Source: Ruminococcus sp. (lineage in GTDB: Bacteria; Bacillota; Clostridia; Oscillospirales; Ruminococcaceae). From it: a stretch of DNA of 36,924 bases. The position numbers and the translations under genes are program-made. The notes under the pieces are model-generated. The model did no database searches. It saw nothing but the letters and a program-made list of their open reading frames with translations, and was not told the origin of the DNA. This document shows, piece by piece, positions 7,171 through 15,487 of the stretch (position 1 is the first letter of the stretch; the number at the start of each line of letters is the position of its first letter). The stretch is taken from contig JAFYGE010000089.1 in NCBI GenBank assembly GCA_017543335.1, positions 1 through 36,924 on the forward strand. The letters are read 5' to 3'.

Positions 7171-8151
7171 TTATATGTCAATTATATCACTGCACAGTGC
7201 GGCGAGTACTAACGGCAGACTAACATTGCTGTCAATAGCCCTCTTAGCCCTTTCAATGTGCATATGTATCCTTATAGCCTGATAAGCGGTCAAAGCCTCA
7301 GAGAGCCTTTTAGCGTGCTCTCTACAGCAGCCGATAGTCGCCGCATCAGGGTCCTTGCCAAGCACTGCCGCATCACGCACGAGCAGGTCGAGCATAGACA
7401 GTATTTCGATAGCGTCACGGCGTTCACGGCTGACAGGAAATATGACCGAATTCAGGTGATATTCGTCTTTATTTATTATACTATCTGCGAGCGATTTTGT
7501 CAAATCAACTTTATTTCTAAGTTCCTCGTCAGAGATATATTCAAGGCATCTGCCTATGTTACCGTGAAAACTGTCAACAGCCTTTCTGGAGTCGTCAGTT
7601 TCACAGCCGAAACAGCTCAGAGCTTCGAGAGCTTCATCATCGCTGCACTGAGCAACTCCGAAGCAGACGCAGCGTGAGATTATAGTCGGCAGAAAAGCGG
7701 ACTTCGACTGAGCTGTAAAAATAAAATAAGCATAATCCGGCGGCTCCTCTATCAGTTTGAGGAGCTTATTCTGCGGACGTGGATCGAAATTATCGCAGTC
7801 TCCGAAGATATAGACTTTTACACCGCTGCTGTTGTTCGGCATGACATAAGCGTCACGAGCGACATCAGAGATAGTCTCGACAGAAAATCCGCCGAGTTTA
7901 CCTGATTTATGGACTATTGAAACGTCCGGATGCCTGTCCTCGTCGATAGAGCGGCAGGTCTCGCAGACACCGCAAGGCTTGTCCCCGGACTTATTTCCGC
8001 ACATCAGCAATTTTGTATAATATTTAGCAATAGTTTTTCTGCCGCAGCCTTTTTCACCGTAAAGTATCAGCGAATGGGCAGTTCTTCCGGTCCCGGACAT
8101 AGCTTCGAGCGTCGAGACCAGCTGTTCGTTGCCAAAAACTTTATTATTCAT
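7171..8151 (-). CDS. holB: DNA polymerase III subunit delta'
   Basis: This encodes a 326-residue clamp-loader subunit of the AAA+ family. Residues 1-190 hold the ATPase-like fold: a P-loop variant GEKGCGRKT, a four-cysteine zinc-binding module with CGNKSGDKPCGVCETC, and the conserved LLKLIEEPP segment before the FIFTA strand. The C-terminal half is the helical collar part. The frame is open upstream to 8220, but that would overlap the decarboxylase gene. The ATG at 8151 (MNNKVFGNEQL) lies 14 nt after the decarboxylase stop, has GGGTGA upstream and gives the family's usual beginning. It is probably co-transcribed with the decarboxylase. The tmk gene that often sits between them is absent. Confidence 0.92.
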   Translation of the reverse strand: MNNKVFGNEQLVSTLEAMSGTGRTAHSLILYGEKGCGRKTIAKYYTKLLMCGNKSGDKPCGVCETCRSIDEDRHPDVSIVHKSGKLGGFSVETISDVARDAYVMPNNSSGVKVYIFGDCDNFDPRPQNKLLKLIEEPPDYAYFIFTAQSKSAFLPTIISRCVCFGVAQCSDDEALEALSCFGCETDDSRKAVDSFHGNIGRCLEYISDEELRNKVDLTKSLADSIINKDEYHLNSVIFPVSRERRDAIEILSMLDLLVRDAAVLGKDPDAATIGCCREHAKRLSEALTAYQAIRIHMHIERAKRAIDSNVSLPLVLAALCSDIIDI

Positions 8152-8165
8152 AAGATTCACCCATT

Positions 8166-9494
8166 TTATTTTACCACATTTACAGTCCGGATGCCATACC
8201 TTTTGAAAATATTTATGCAATTTTGGTCGATAATTTCACCGCTTGCGGCGATAGGGACTGCCGGCGGACACGGAAGTCTGACAGCTCCGCAGATCCTACC
8301 CTCGGAGTTTTCAACATCTATGTCCTCAGATGTTGAAAAAACAGCCTCACGTATCGACATAGCACGTTTGGGGAGCGTCAGCGAGAAATCGTCCTTTACC
8401 GGTGCGGAGCGTCCGAGCGTTTTCAGAGCGGCTGAAACGGCGTGATACAGCCTTTTGTAGTCCTCAGAGCGATAGATCGGCGACATGAGAAGTACTACAA
8501 GACTGCTGTCGGAGTACTCGCACTCAACACCGTTCTCACGAAGTGCCTGAGCGAATTCCATGCCGTCATATCCGGATTCAGCGGCTTTGATAGTGATATG
8601 GAAGGGTTCTCCGTCAACAAAAGTCAGTTCAGTGTTGAAAAGTTCACGGAAGCGGCTGAGCTCAGCGAGATTACGATTTATGTCCTCACGGATATGCTCC
8701 GAGATGTACTTGTTGCACAGGTCGAGCGAAGCCATTACGAGATATGACGGACTTGTGCCTGCAAAAAGGCTCATGGCGGACTTTAGCTGCGAAGCGTACT
8801 CCGGACGTGAAGTGTGCAGCATAGCAGCTCCGGTGAGGGCAGGAAGCATCTTGTGAGCAGAATCACAGCACATATCCGCACCGAGTGCGATAGGGTGGAG
8901 ATTCTCCGGCATGAAAGCAAGGTGAGCACCGTGAGCGTTGTCGACTATCAGCCTTGCATCGTACTTGCGGCAAAGGTCACTAATAGCCGGAATATCAGCT
9001 AAAGCACCGGTGTAGTCCGGAGAAGTGAGGTAAATGCAGGCAGGAGCGTCGCTTTTTTGCAGGTGAGCTTCGAGGTCGGCGAGGTCAGCTTTACCGGAGA
9101 GAAGTCCGGCAGTATACTCCGGCACAGACCACTCCACATCGAGGTCGAGGAGTGCGGCAGTATTTAAGAACGACCTATGAACGTTGCGGACTGCAATGAC
9201 ACGCCTTTGCTCCATTTTCATGATTGTGAGCATAGCTTGTATGCATAAAGTCGAGCCGGTTGCGGAATAGACAGTGGCGGCGGTATTATAGAGTGCGGAC
9301 ATATTTTTTTCGCTTTCAGCGATGATGCCGTCCGCTTCAAAGAGGCTGTCCGCACCGGAAATTTCGGTGATGTCGTAGTGGTAGAGCGGAGCGAGGTCGG
9401 CATATTGGGGGATGCCTTTATGTCCGGGGGTATGGGTACGGAGGGTACCGGCGGAATTATAGTTGTTAATAAAATCAAAAATTGGAGTATTCAT
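8166..9494 (-). CDS. Orn/Lys/Arg decarboxylase-family PLP enzyme
   Basis: This encodes a 442-residue fold-type I pyridoxal-phosphate enzyme of the Orn/Lys/Arg decarboxylase family, the type found next to tmk-holB in Firmicutes (YaaO-like). The substrate, probably arginine or lysine, cannot be assigned from sequence. Visible features are TPGHKG near residue 22, the ATGSTLCIQA cofactor-phosphate loop near 77, the VDNAHGAH aspartate segment near 188, and the Schiff-base lysine in CDSAHKMLPALTGAA near 213. The C-terminal segment near 395-425 resembles the family's small domain. Its product would be a polyamine precursor. holB follows 14 nt downstream. The gene starts only 22 nt from repeat element B, leaving no room for a promoter outside the element. 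Confidence 0.88.
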   Translation of the reverse strand: MNTPIFDFINNYNSAGTLRTHTPGHKGIPQYADLAPLYHYDITEISGADSLFEADGIIAESEKNMSALYNTAATVYSATGSTLCIQAMLTIMKMEQRRVIAVRNVHRSFLNTAALLDLDVEWSVPEYTAGLLSGKADLADLEAHLQKSDAPACIYLTSPDYTGALADIPAISDLCRKYDARLIVDNAHGAHLAFMPENLHPIALGADMCCDSAHKMLPALTGAAMLHTSRPEYASQLKSAMSLFAGTSPSYLVMASLDLCNKYISEHIREDINRNLAELSRFRELFNTELTFVDGEPFHITIKAAESGYDGMEFAQALRENGVECEYSDSSLVVLLMSPIYRSEDYKRLYHAVSAALKTLGRSAPVKDDFSLTLPKRAMSIREAVFSTSEDIDVENSEGRICGAVRLPCPPAVPIAASGEIIDQNCINIFKRYGIRTVNVVK

Positions 9495-9516
9495 AAAAAA
9501 CCTTTCAAAAATAATT

Positions 9517-9750
9517 AAAAACCGACGAAGTCGGGCAATAACGGGATTCCAAAGGGATTATTATCCCTTTGGCAAGGGGGTGTGCGAGGGGGAACAGAGT
9601 TCCCCCTAAAGAGTAGTCCAGCGAGCAAAGCAACGCTGGACGGACGGCTCGTAGCACTTCCCCCAGCTTGACTGGCGTAATAAATAAAGGCGAACCATAT
9701 TATAAGTTCGCCTTTTTTGTCGGTCAAGCCGGCAGCGTCACGCTGCTTTT
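9517..9750. repeat. Modular hairpin repeat element, copy B (hybrid right end)
   Basis: This roughly 235 nt copy lies between the decarboxylase start and the stop of the large membrane protein. The left arm is complete: terminal ACCGAC-GAA-GTCGG, CCAAAGGGAT/ATCCCTTTGG, GGGGGAAC-AGA-GTTCCCCC, GTCCAGCG/CGCTGGAC and CCAG-CTTGA-CTGG. The centre carries a terminator-like hairpin (AAAGGCGAAC at 9686-9695 with GTTCGCCTTT at 9706-9715), then GTCGGTCAAGCC. There the right arm stops and is replaced by the tip hairpin of the second repeat family, GCAGCG-TCA-CGCTGC (9732-9746), followed by six T's. Confidence 0.9.
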
Positions 9751-11715
9751 TTAATAATAGATTATATTATGGTCAAATACAAGCACCTTGTACTCAGTAT
9801 TGTTTACAAATACCGACTTAGTCTCCATAGCTTCGTTAAGAAGCGGACTCTGAATGTCCATAAGTGTCTGGTATTCATAAGGATTTGTCAGCAGGAAGTA
9901 ATCCTCCTGATCTTCCTGATCCTTGTACCAATTCTCAGAGGACTGGTAGATTCTCTTAGAAACACCGTTCTGGTCGATATTAACGTCACGTACCTTAACG
10001 TTTGAATCGGAAAGGAGAGTGATAGCGTTAGCGTTCCAGAAAGTAGCATAACCGTAGGAAAGTCCCTCATCTTCGAGGAATTCTGTCAGACCGTAGAGGT
10101 TATTCTCGGTATAGCCGTCCTTAGGCATCTTCTTGATCTCTTTCATGTTGAGGTAGCTTACCATTACCATTGGAATAGCAAGTATAGCGACTATTCTTGA
10201 AGCGTTGGTCTTGTTAGCGATAGCCCAGTGGATGAAGAGAATAGAGATTATAAGTGATGTGCCGATAGCCGGAGTAAGTCTCCAGTCAGCAGCAGCGATA
10301 ACGCCGACGATATATCCAAGAAGGTTGATTCCGAATGCTGCCCAGTGCATCCATATTGCAATGCGGAGCATCTTTGCGTCCTTTGACTTCTTGAACTTAG
10401 GATAGAAGAAAGTAGCGATTATCGGCATTACGAGGAGTATCATAGCAGAAGCGATGTAGATGAGGTTAGTAACGCCCTCCTTTTCGTTAAGAGGAACACC
10501 GCCCATATCCTTAACACCGTTGAGCTTTATCCAAGCGAGTGGGAATGAGTGGTAGTGTTCAGTCCAGTCGCCCATTGGAGAGAAGTTTGAGTTTGCCTGA
10601 GCGTAGCCTGCAACGAGGTCACCGACCCATTTTTCGTTGAGCTTTCCGCCGAGGATTATCATAAGTCCGAAAAGACCGACTGAAACTACAGTGATAAGGC
10701 TCTTTTTGCTGATTATCTTGTTATTAGTATCAACGAAGTGCTCGATAAATATAGCTCCGACGAAAGGTGCAGCAAAGATAGAAAGTGCAGAGATACCGTC
10801 TGTAGCGGTGAACATGATGAACACAAGGAGTATCACGAAAGCTATCAGTATCCGCAGGAAATTGATTTTCGCCTTATTGCTTGCAGTACCCAGTTTCCGC
10901 TGACGCTCTGCAAGATTCATGATCCTGAAATATAGGAATAGTCCTATGACGATGAACAGGATTCCCAGCGAGTAGTAGATAGTGTGCTGCCAGAAGATCT
11001 CACGCATTTTCTGTGACGAGGTAGTCATGGCGAGCATACCGGAAGCTCCGAGGCAGATAGCACGGATGTCCCAGTGCATTTCGCTGAGCATGAGGCAGAA
11101 GAAACCTGTGAGGAGTATGAAGTAGGTCATCATACCCCAGATGTGAGCCTTCATGGAAAGTCCGAACCAGTGTATGAACAGCTGCATCGGCACGTTGATT
11201 CCGAATGGCAGGAAGCAGGCATATCCGAAGTCCTTATCGTAGACCGCATCGCCCTCTATAGAGGCATTTGCCCACATGATAGTGTCTGTACAGTCAGCGT
11301 GGAACTCTTTCTTGTAAGCGACTGTTATGTAGTAGACCATAAGAGCCACAACTGCGATGAATATTGCTAACGGGATAAGATACGAGAGCACCTTTACACC
11401 TTTTTTACCGTAATTGTTCCAGAACAGGAGCAGTTTCTCCTTAGGAGTGAGCTCCGGAACAACGGCAGCTTCACCAGAAGCATCGGGAAGAGCGTCACCG
11501 GAAACTTCAGGTTCACCGGAAATGCTCTCAATGATATTTTCGGCAGCCTCAGGAGCGGACTCAGCGGCAGTTTCAATGGTATCTGCGGCTGTATCAGCTA
11601 TATCTCCGGCTGCTGTTTCAACAGTTTCAACAGCTTCATTTGCTGGATCTTTTGCTGCTTTTACAGCTTTCTCAGCTTTTGAGGAGCTGTTCTTGGACTT
11701 TTTGTTTTCAGCCAT
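9751..11715 (-). CDS. Large polytopic membrane protein, probable GT-C-like glycosyltransferase
   Basis: This encodes a 654-residue membrane protein. Residues 1-95 are a disordered, Ala/Glu/Thr-rich cytoplasmic head. About 11-12 hydrophobic helices follow from residue 105 to about 530 (for example IPLAIFIAVVALMVYYITVA, then YFILLTGFFCLMLSE and ILRILIAFVILLVFIMF-like segments). A soluble tail of roughly 120 residues ends in VFVNNTEYKVLVFDHNIIYY. The first extracytoplasmic loop contains acidic residues (ADCTDTIMWANASIEGDAVYD), as in lipid-linked GT-C sugar transferases, but I see no decisive motif. Downstream of a GtrA-family gene and an FAD oxidoreductase, it plausibly finishes a surface-glycan modification set. 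The function is inferred from topology and context only. Confidence 0.6.
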   Translation of the reverse strand: MAENKKSKNSSSKAEKAVKAAKDPANEAVETVETAAGDIADTAADTIETAAESAPEAAENIIESISGEPEVSGDALPDASGEAAVVPELTPKEKLLLFWNNYGKKGVKVLSYLIPLAIFIAVVALMVYYITVAYKKEFHADCTDTIMWANASIEGDAVYDKDFGYACFLPFGINVPMQLFIHWFGLSMKAHIWGMMTYFILLTGFFCLMLSEMHWDIRAICLGASGMLAMTTSSQKMREIFWQHTIYYSLGILFIVIGLFLYFRIMNLAERQRKLGTASNKAKINFLRILIAFVILLVFIMFTATDGISALSIFAAPFVGAIFIEHFVDTNNKIISKKSLITVVSVGLFGLMIILGGKLNEKWVGDLVAGYAQANSNFSPMGDWTEHYHSFPLAWIKLNGVKDMGGVPLNEKEGVTNLIYIASAMILLVMPIIATFFYPKFKKSKDAKMLRIAIWMHWAAFGINLLGYIVGVIAAADWRLTPAIGTSLIISILFIHWAIANKTNASRIVAILAIPMVMVSYLNMKEIKKMPKDGYTENNLYGLTEFLEDEGLSYGYATFWNANAITLLSDSNVKVRDVNIDQNGVSKRIYQSSENWYKDQEDQEDYFLLTNPYEYQTLMDIQSPLLNEAMETKSVFVNNTEYKVLVFDHNIIYY

Positions 11716-11756
11716 TGTATCACCTCTAATAATTATTTTTTAATATACATATTTTA

Positions 11757-11785
11757 GGGATGCCGTTTCAGGGCATCCCACTTTT
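11757..11785. other. Intergenic hairpin upstream of the large membrane protein gene
   Basis: GGGATGCC (11757-11764) pairs with GGCATCCC (11772-11779) and is followed on the plus strand by a T-run. On the coding (minus) strand there is no T-run after the stem, so it is not a normal terminator for the GtrA gene. Its role is unclear. Confidence 0.5.
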
Positions 11786-11800
11786 TCGTCTGTCGAGCCG

Positions 11801-12032
11801 GCAGGGATGAGATCCCTGCACCCGTATCACGCTTTGCTCGTAAGCTCGCTTACTCTCTGCGAAACCTTTTACTTTGCTTTCTCATACATACAGATGTAAT
11901 ACGCAGCGGTAATTTAAAATGATAATATTACCAGATAAGTAATTACTTGTGTATGCGAAAGGAGATGTCCCGATTCGCACAGAGTAACGAGCTTGCGAGT
12001 GAGAACGTGAAAAGGGTGCAGCGTCACGCTGC
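11801..12032. repeat. Second-family inverted repeat, longest copy
   Basis: This fills most of the 336 nt gap between the GtrA-family gene and the large membrane protein gene. The left tip is the hairpin GCAGGGAT-GAG-ATCCCTGC (11801-11819) followed by CACCC, and the right tip is GCAGCG-TCA-CGCTGC (12018-12032) preceded by GGGT. Between them are matching inverted arms: left CACG..GCTCGTAAGCTCGCTTACTC, right the inverse of GAGTAACGAGCTTGCGAGTG..CGTG. An AT-rich middle includes GGTAATTT and TAATATTACC. The tips differ in stem sequence but are equivalent in position. Related copies are at 21898 and 27825. Confidence 0.8.
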
Positions 12033-12051
12033 CTGCCTGCGGCGATTTGTT

Positions 12052-12546
12052 TTAATTTTCTTGTTTTTTCCCTGAAAACAGGAATACTTTTCTTGCGAAG
12101 AAGTTCCAGAAGAACGCAGCAGCTGTTGATACTATCTTAGCGAGTATCTGATACAGACTGGTCGTATCAGCGAGCCATATCTCGAACAGTTTTGTGATGC
12201 CCATAGTCATGAACAGTCCCACAAGACCTATCGCAGCGAACCCCAGAAATTCCACAAGTCTGGATTCCACCTTAGAATTGCGGAATATCCAGAATGTGCT
12301 TATAACATAGTTGACTATCAGACCGGCTACAAACGAGATAGAGTTTGCAGCTACGGCGTAATTTTCTTGAAAAACGAATTTGAATAGGATGAAGGAAACA
12401 CCCCAGTCCACAACGGTAGCGAATCCGCCGACAAAGAGGTAGCGGAAGAACTGGATGAAAGTATTCTCAGTATCTCCGGCGAACAATTTGCCGAACTGCT
12501 TTTTGCTGAGGATGTCCTTGACCTCCTGAAGCTGAGGATTTGCCAT
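12052..12546 (-). CDS. GtrA-family membrane protein
   Basis: This encodes a 164-residue GtrA-family protein with four predicted transmembrane helices (about residues 34-54, 60-84, 97-118 and 130-155). Typical family segments are QFFRYLFVGGFATVVDWGVSFILF near residues 28-51 and AANSISFVAGLIVNYVISTFWIF near 62-84. GtrA-like proteins are thought to move undecaprenyl-phosphate-linked sugars across the membrane for polysaccharide or teichoic acid decoration. The start codon overlaps the stop of the upstream FAD oxidoreductase by one base (TAATG), so translation is coupled. The next gene of the set is 336 nt downstream, separated by a second-family repeat. Confidence 0.9.
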   Translation of the reverse strand: MANPQLQEVKDILSKKQFGKLFAGDTENTFIQFFRYLFVGGFATVVDWGVSFILFKFVFQENYAVAANSISFVAGLIVNYVISTFWIFRNSKVESRLVEFLGFAAIGLVGLFMTMGITKLFEIWLADTTSLYQILAKIVSTAAAFFWNFFARKVFLFSGKKQEN

Positions 12547-14105
12547 TATTTATTCTTCTCCTCGTGATATTCTTTCTCAGTATTTACGCTCCAGATGTTG
12601 GACTTGTCAGTTGTTCCGGACTTGATATTCTTAACAGCCTCGAAGGAAGTTGCCATGGAGTGGTCGAGGTTATTGTAGCGGTGCTGACCGTTACGTCCTA
12701 CGCAGTAGAGGTTATCTATCTTGCTGAGGTAGCTGATAAGAGTATCCATTTCGTCGTAGGTGTCGAAGTAAGCAGGGTAAGCCTTCTTGACCTTTTCCAT
12801 ATGAGTATCGAGAACATCATTTGTGCTGCTTATAAGACCGAGCTTGACCATTTCCTTAGCACAGAAAGCGGAGAACTGTTCCTCAGTCATATTCCAGTAC
12901 TCATCGCCCTCAGTAACGAAGTACTCAAGACCGAGCCATACAGTATGCTTGAGGTCCTTGACCATGTATGGTGACCAGTTGTTATATATCTGGAAACGAC
13001 CCATTTTAACACGTCTGTCCTGAACGTAGACCCAGCAGTCCGGTACTATATTGCCGACAGTTCTCATATTAGTCTTGTTTTTGAGGTTGAGCTTTGGAAC
13101 GAGCACACCGAGTGTCATATAGTCACGGTATGGGAGTCCTGCGGCGATGCGAGCCTCATTCTCAGGAACGTCGTTCATACCGGCAACGAGGTCCTTAACA
13201 GGCATAGAGGAAATAATATAGTCGCCGTCGAGCTGAACTTCCTGACCGTCCTTGACGTAAGTAACGCCGGTGAGGTGGTTATTCTCGTCTTTGTGGAGCT
13301 TAGTTACAGGAGCTTCCATAATGATAGTACCGCCGAGTTTCTTTATCTCGTCAGCAGTTACTTCCCAGAGCTGACCAGGACCGAGCTTAGGATACTTGAA
13401 TTCCTCGATAAGTGAAGTATTCACCTTACGGTTCTTTACCTTGAAGAGCTTGCCGAAGAAGTCCTTGATGATGCCAACGATAGAAAGGCCCTTAGTACGC
13501 TGAGCACCCCATGAAGCGTCTATCTCGCTTGGGTGACGACCCCAGAGGTTCTCTGTATAGTACTCGAAGAACATAGAATAGAGCTGCTTACCGAAGCAGT
13601 TGATATAGAAGTTTTCGAGGTTAGTCTCCGGACGCTTATGAATTACGGCAGCGAGGTAGCTGAATCCGACTTTCATAGTTGTGAAGAAACCGAAGTTCTT
13701 GATAGTTTCTGGTTTGAGGGAAACAGGGTAGTCATAGAACTTGTTGTTGAAGAGAATACGGGAGACTCTGCGTCTCATGAGCATAACTCTGTTTTCCTTT
13801 TCAGGGTTAGGACCGCCCTTTTCTATTCTTACACGTCTTCTGAGCATGATGTCGTCACGGGAAGGAGCACCCTGTAATGGGAGCATATTGCTCCACCACT
13901 CGTTTACCTCCGGCATTTTGGAGAAGAAGCGGTGACCGCCCATGTCCATACGATTTCCCTTATAGTTTACGGTCTTAGAGATACCGCCGATGTCTTTAGT
14001 TTCTTCGAGGATAGTAACTTCATATTCTCCTGAGCCGTCTTTAAGCAGCTCATAAGCGGCAGTAAGTCCGGCAGGACCTGCACCGATAATAACAACTTTT
14101 TTCAT
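12546..14105 (-). CDS. FAD/NAD(P)-dependent oxidoreductase, UDP-galactopyranose mutase-like
   Basis: This encodes a 519-residue flavoprotein. The N-terminus has the dinucleotide-binding motif [18 protein letters not shown], then GGISKT and [11 protein letters not shown], typical of the amine oxidase/protoporphyrinogen oxidase/UDP-galactopyranose mutase superfamily. Near the C-terminus [20 protein letters not shown] is the second FAD-contact region seen in mutase-like members. The protein is longer than classical Glf (about 370-390 residues), so the substrate may differ. The neighbours (a GtrA protein overlapping by one base and a large membrane protein) suggest it makes or rearranges a nucleotide or lipid-linked sugar for the cell surface. 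AAGGAG precedes the ATG and a good promoter lies about 95 nt upstream. Confidence 0.82.
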   Translation of the reverse strand: MKKVVIIGAGPAGLTAAYELLKDGSGEYEVTILEETKDIGGISKTVNYKGNRMDMGGHRFFSKMPEVNEWWSNMLPLQGAPSRDDIMLRRRVRIEKGGPNPEKENRVMLMRRRVSRILFNNKFYDYPVSLKPETIKNFGFFTTMKVGFSYLAAVIHKRPETNLENFYINCFGKQLYSMFFEYYTENLWGRHPSEIDASWGAQRTKGLSIVGIIKDFFGKLFKVKNRKVNTSLIEEFKYPKLGPGQLWEVTADEIKKLGGTIIMEAPVTKLHKDENNHLTGVTYVKDGQEVQLDGDYIISSMPVKDLVAGMNDVPENEARIAAGLPYRDYMTLGVLVPKLNLKNKTNMRTVGNIVPDCWVYVQDRRVKMGRFQIYNNWSPYMVKDLKHTVWLGLEYFVTEGDEYWNMTEEQFSAFCAKEMVKLGLISSTNDVLDTHMEKVKKAYPAYFDTYDEMDTLISYLSKIDNLYCVGRNGQHRYNNLDHSMATSFEAVKNIKSGTTDKSNIWSVNTEKEYHEEKNK

Positions 14106-14199
14106 GTCATTTCTCCTTAAATTTAAACGGATGACCGTCTTATTCTTTGCTTTATCGCTTCAAAGCTTCACTCTGACAGGATATAGCACTACATATAAC

Positions 14200-14228
14200 A
14201 TTATAACATAACTTTATTTATAAAGCAA
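14200..14228 (-). promoter_or_regulatory. Predicted housekeeping promoter of the FAD oxidoreductase-GtrA set
   Basis: On the minus strand TTGCTT (14223-14228) and a perfect TATAAT (14200-14205) are 17 nt apart. Transcription would begin near 14193 and give a leader of about 90 nt. The rest of the gap up to 14401 shows no gene. Confidence 0.78.
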
Positions 14229-14401
14229 GTATTTTTTGCGTGTTTTTCATAGTTTCCTGCAAGGCTGAACTAACTGAAAAAAGCTGTATATAGCCTTTTG
14301 CGGAGTACACACGGTAAGTCGGAGTGAGGAAATGGAGAAGTCAACTTTGTAGTTTTGCACAAAGCATCTGTTTGATTTTTGTACACAGTAGCAAGCAGAA
14401 G

Positions 14402-15085
14402 TCAGAATTTATTGATAACAAATTTATATTTTTCAATATCGGAAGAGCTTCTGGGAGCTTTTCCGTCCTTTTCCAGCCATTGGCGTACAGCAGCTGAAAA
14501 GTCCTTATACGGCGATTTTCCTTTAGCTTGTATCCAGCTGTCCATTCGTTCGATGCATTCGTTTACGTTATTATTTCCGTAAGTCTGACAAAGCTTCCGG
14601 TATTCGCTTTCACTGAGAACTATATTTCCATAGCTTCCATAGCTTTTCTTCTGCTCTGGCTCAGCGTCAGCGGAGCTTTGCTTTTCTTCACCGCTGAGTT
14701 TTTCACAGCGGTCAGGAATATCATTTACAGTATCATTATCAGTTACAGTATCATTATCAGTTACAGTATCATTAACATTAACAGTATCATTATCAGCTTT
14801 TTTTGCTTTTGTTTGCTTTTGGTTTGCTTTTTCAGTTTTGGGTCTGCCGCCTTTTTTTCCGGCTTCCGAGCGTTTTTTGCATATGTTTTCCCACTTGCTG
14901 GTGTCACGGATGAGCTGTTCGCTGATGAAAGAAAATGTAATATCCGCAATCGGAGAGAGCTCCGGAATTTCCTCATCGTTAGCAGAAGCAAGTATCGCCT
15001 TGAAAAGCTGACCTGCATCCTCGTCCGAGAGTTTGATGATATGCTTGTAATAATCGTTATATAGTACGAAACTTTTTTTATTCAT
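14402..15085 (-). CDS. DUF6291-domain protein, phage/plasmid replication-like
   Basis: This encodes a 227-residue protein. Residues 1-85 match the pattern of the DUF6291 domain: SFVLYNDYYKHIIKLSDEDAG, AILASANDEEIPELSPIADITFSFI and KWENICKKRSEAGKKGGRPK. The middle is a lysine-rich and then Asn/Asp/Thr/Val-repeat linker encoded by an 18-bp tandem repeat. The C-terminal part (about 160-220) resembles the helical tail of phage and conjugative-element replication-initiator-like proteins. Such proteins are usually found in mobile elements, but no other mobile-element gene adjoins it. It has an AGGAGG ribosome site. It may be a domesticated remnant. Molecular function is unknown. Confidence 0.75.
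   Translation of the reverse strand: MNKKSFVLYNDYYKHIIKLSDEDAGQLFKAILASANDEEIPELSPIADITFSFISEQLIRDTSKWENICKKRSEAGKKGGRPKTEKANQKQTKAKKADNDTVNVNDTVTDNDTVTDNDTVNDIPDRCEKLSGEEKQSSADAEPEQKKSYGSYGNIVLSESEYRKLCQTYGNNNVNECIERMDSWIQAKGKSPYKDFSAAVRQWLEKDGKAPRSSSDIEKYKFVINKF
14725..14796 (-). repeat. 18-bp tandem repeat inside the DUF6291 gene
   Basis: Four units of 18 bp lie head to tail; the first two are identical (TTACAGTATCATTATCAG on the plus strand) and the other two differ by one to three bases. They encode six-residue units of the type DNDTVT in a disordered linker. The unit is a multiple of three, so gain or loss keeps the frame. Confidence 0.92.
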
Positions 15086-15185
15086 AAAAGCACCTCCTAT
15101 AAGAGGGAGGAGAGGGAAGTGTATTCAATGCAAAAGGGTTTAATAAGAATGTAAAAAAATTTTTAATTTTGAATTGCAAAAAAAT

Positions 15186-15484
15186 AAAAACCGACGAAGT
15201 AATTATGCCAGTCAAGCTGGGGCGAGTGCTGCGAGCCATCCGTCCAGCGTAGCTTTGCTCGCTGGACTACTCTTTAGGGGAGGCTCTGCACCCTAATCGG
15301 GTCCAGCCACCCCTGTCAGCAAGCTGACATCCCCTACCACTGGTAGGGGTAACCCCTCGTACACCTCTCCGCCAAAGGGATAATAGGCTAACCGCCCCGT
15401 CCCCTCTGTCACTTCGTGACATCTCCCCACACTGTGGGGCGTCACCCTTTGGAATCCCGTTATTGACCGGCTTCGCCGGCTTTT
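15186..15484. repeat. Modular hairpin repeat element, copy C (truncated left arm, nested insertion)
   Basis: This lies between the DUF6291 start and the YhfC stop. The left end starts with AAAAACCGACGAAGT and then jumps directly to the core (GCCAGTCAAGCTGGGG). The right arm has the GTCCAGCG-type hairpin, AGGGG, the GTCAGC/GCTGAC and CCCCTACC/GGTAGGGG hairpins and the terminal ACCGGC-TTC-GCCGG with T-run. The CCAAAGGG/CCCTTTGG hairpin (near 15374-15381 and 15445-15452) has its loop filled by a further module with GTCAC-TTC-GTGAC and CCCCAC/GTGGGG hairpins. Confidence 0.9.
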
Positions 15485-15487
15485 CCT

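Noticed and set aside
8152-8220. N-terminal extension of holB
   Set aside because: It would overlap the end of the decarboxylase gene and adds residues unlike the family.
11757-11785. Terminator for the GtrA-family gene
   Set aside because: The stem has a T-run only on the non-coding strand, and it lies far downstream of the gene end.
14725-14796. CRISPR-like repeat array
   Set aside because: The 18-bp units are directly adjacent without spacers and lie within a coding frame; this is a minisatellite.
14402-15085. Prophage remnant around the DUF6291 gene
   Set aside because: No integrase, capsid, terminase or lysis gene is adjacent; only the single gene suggests mobile origin.
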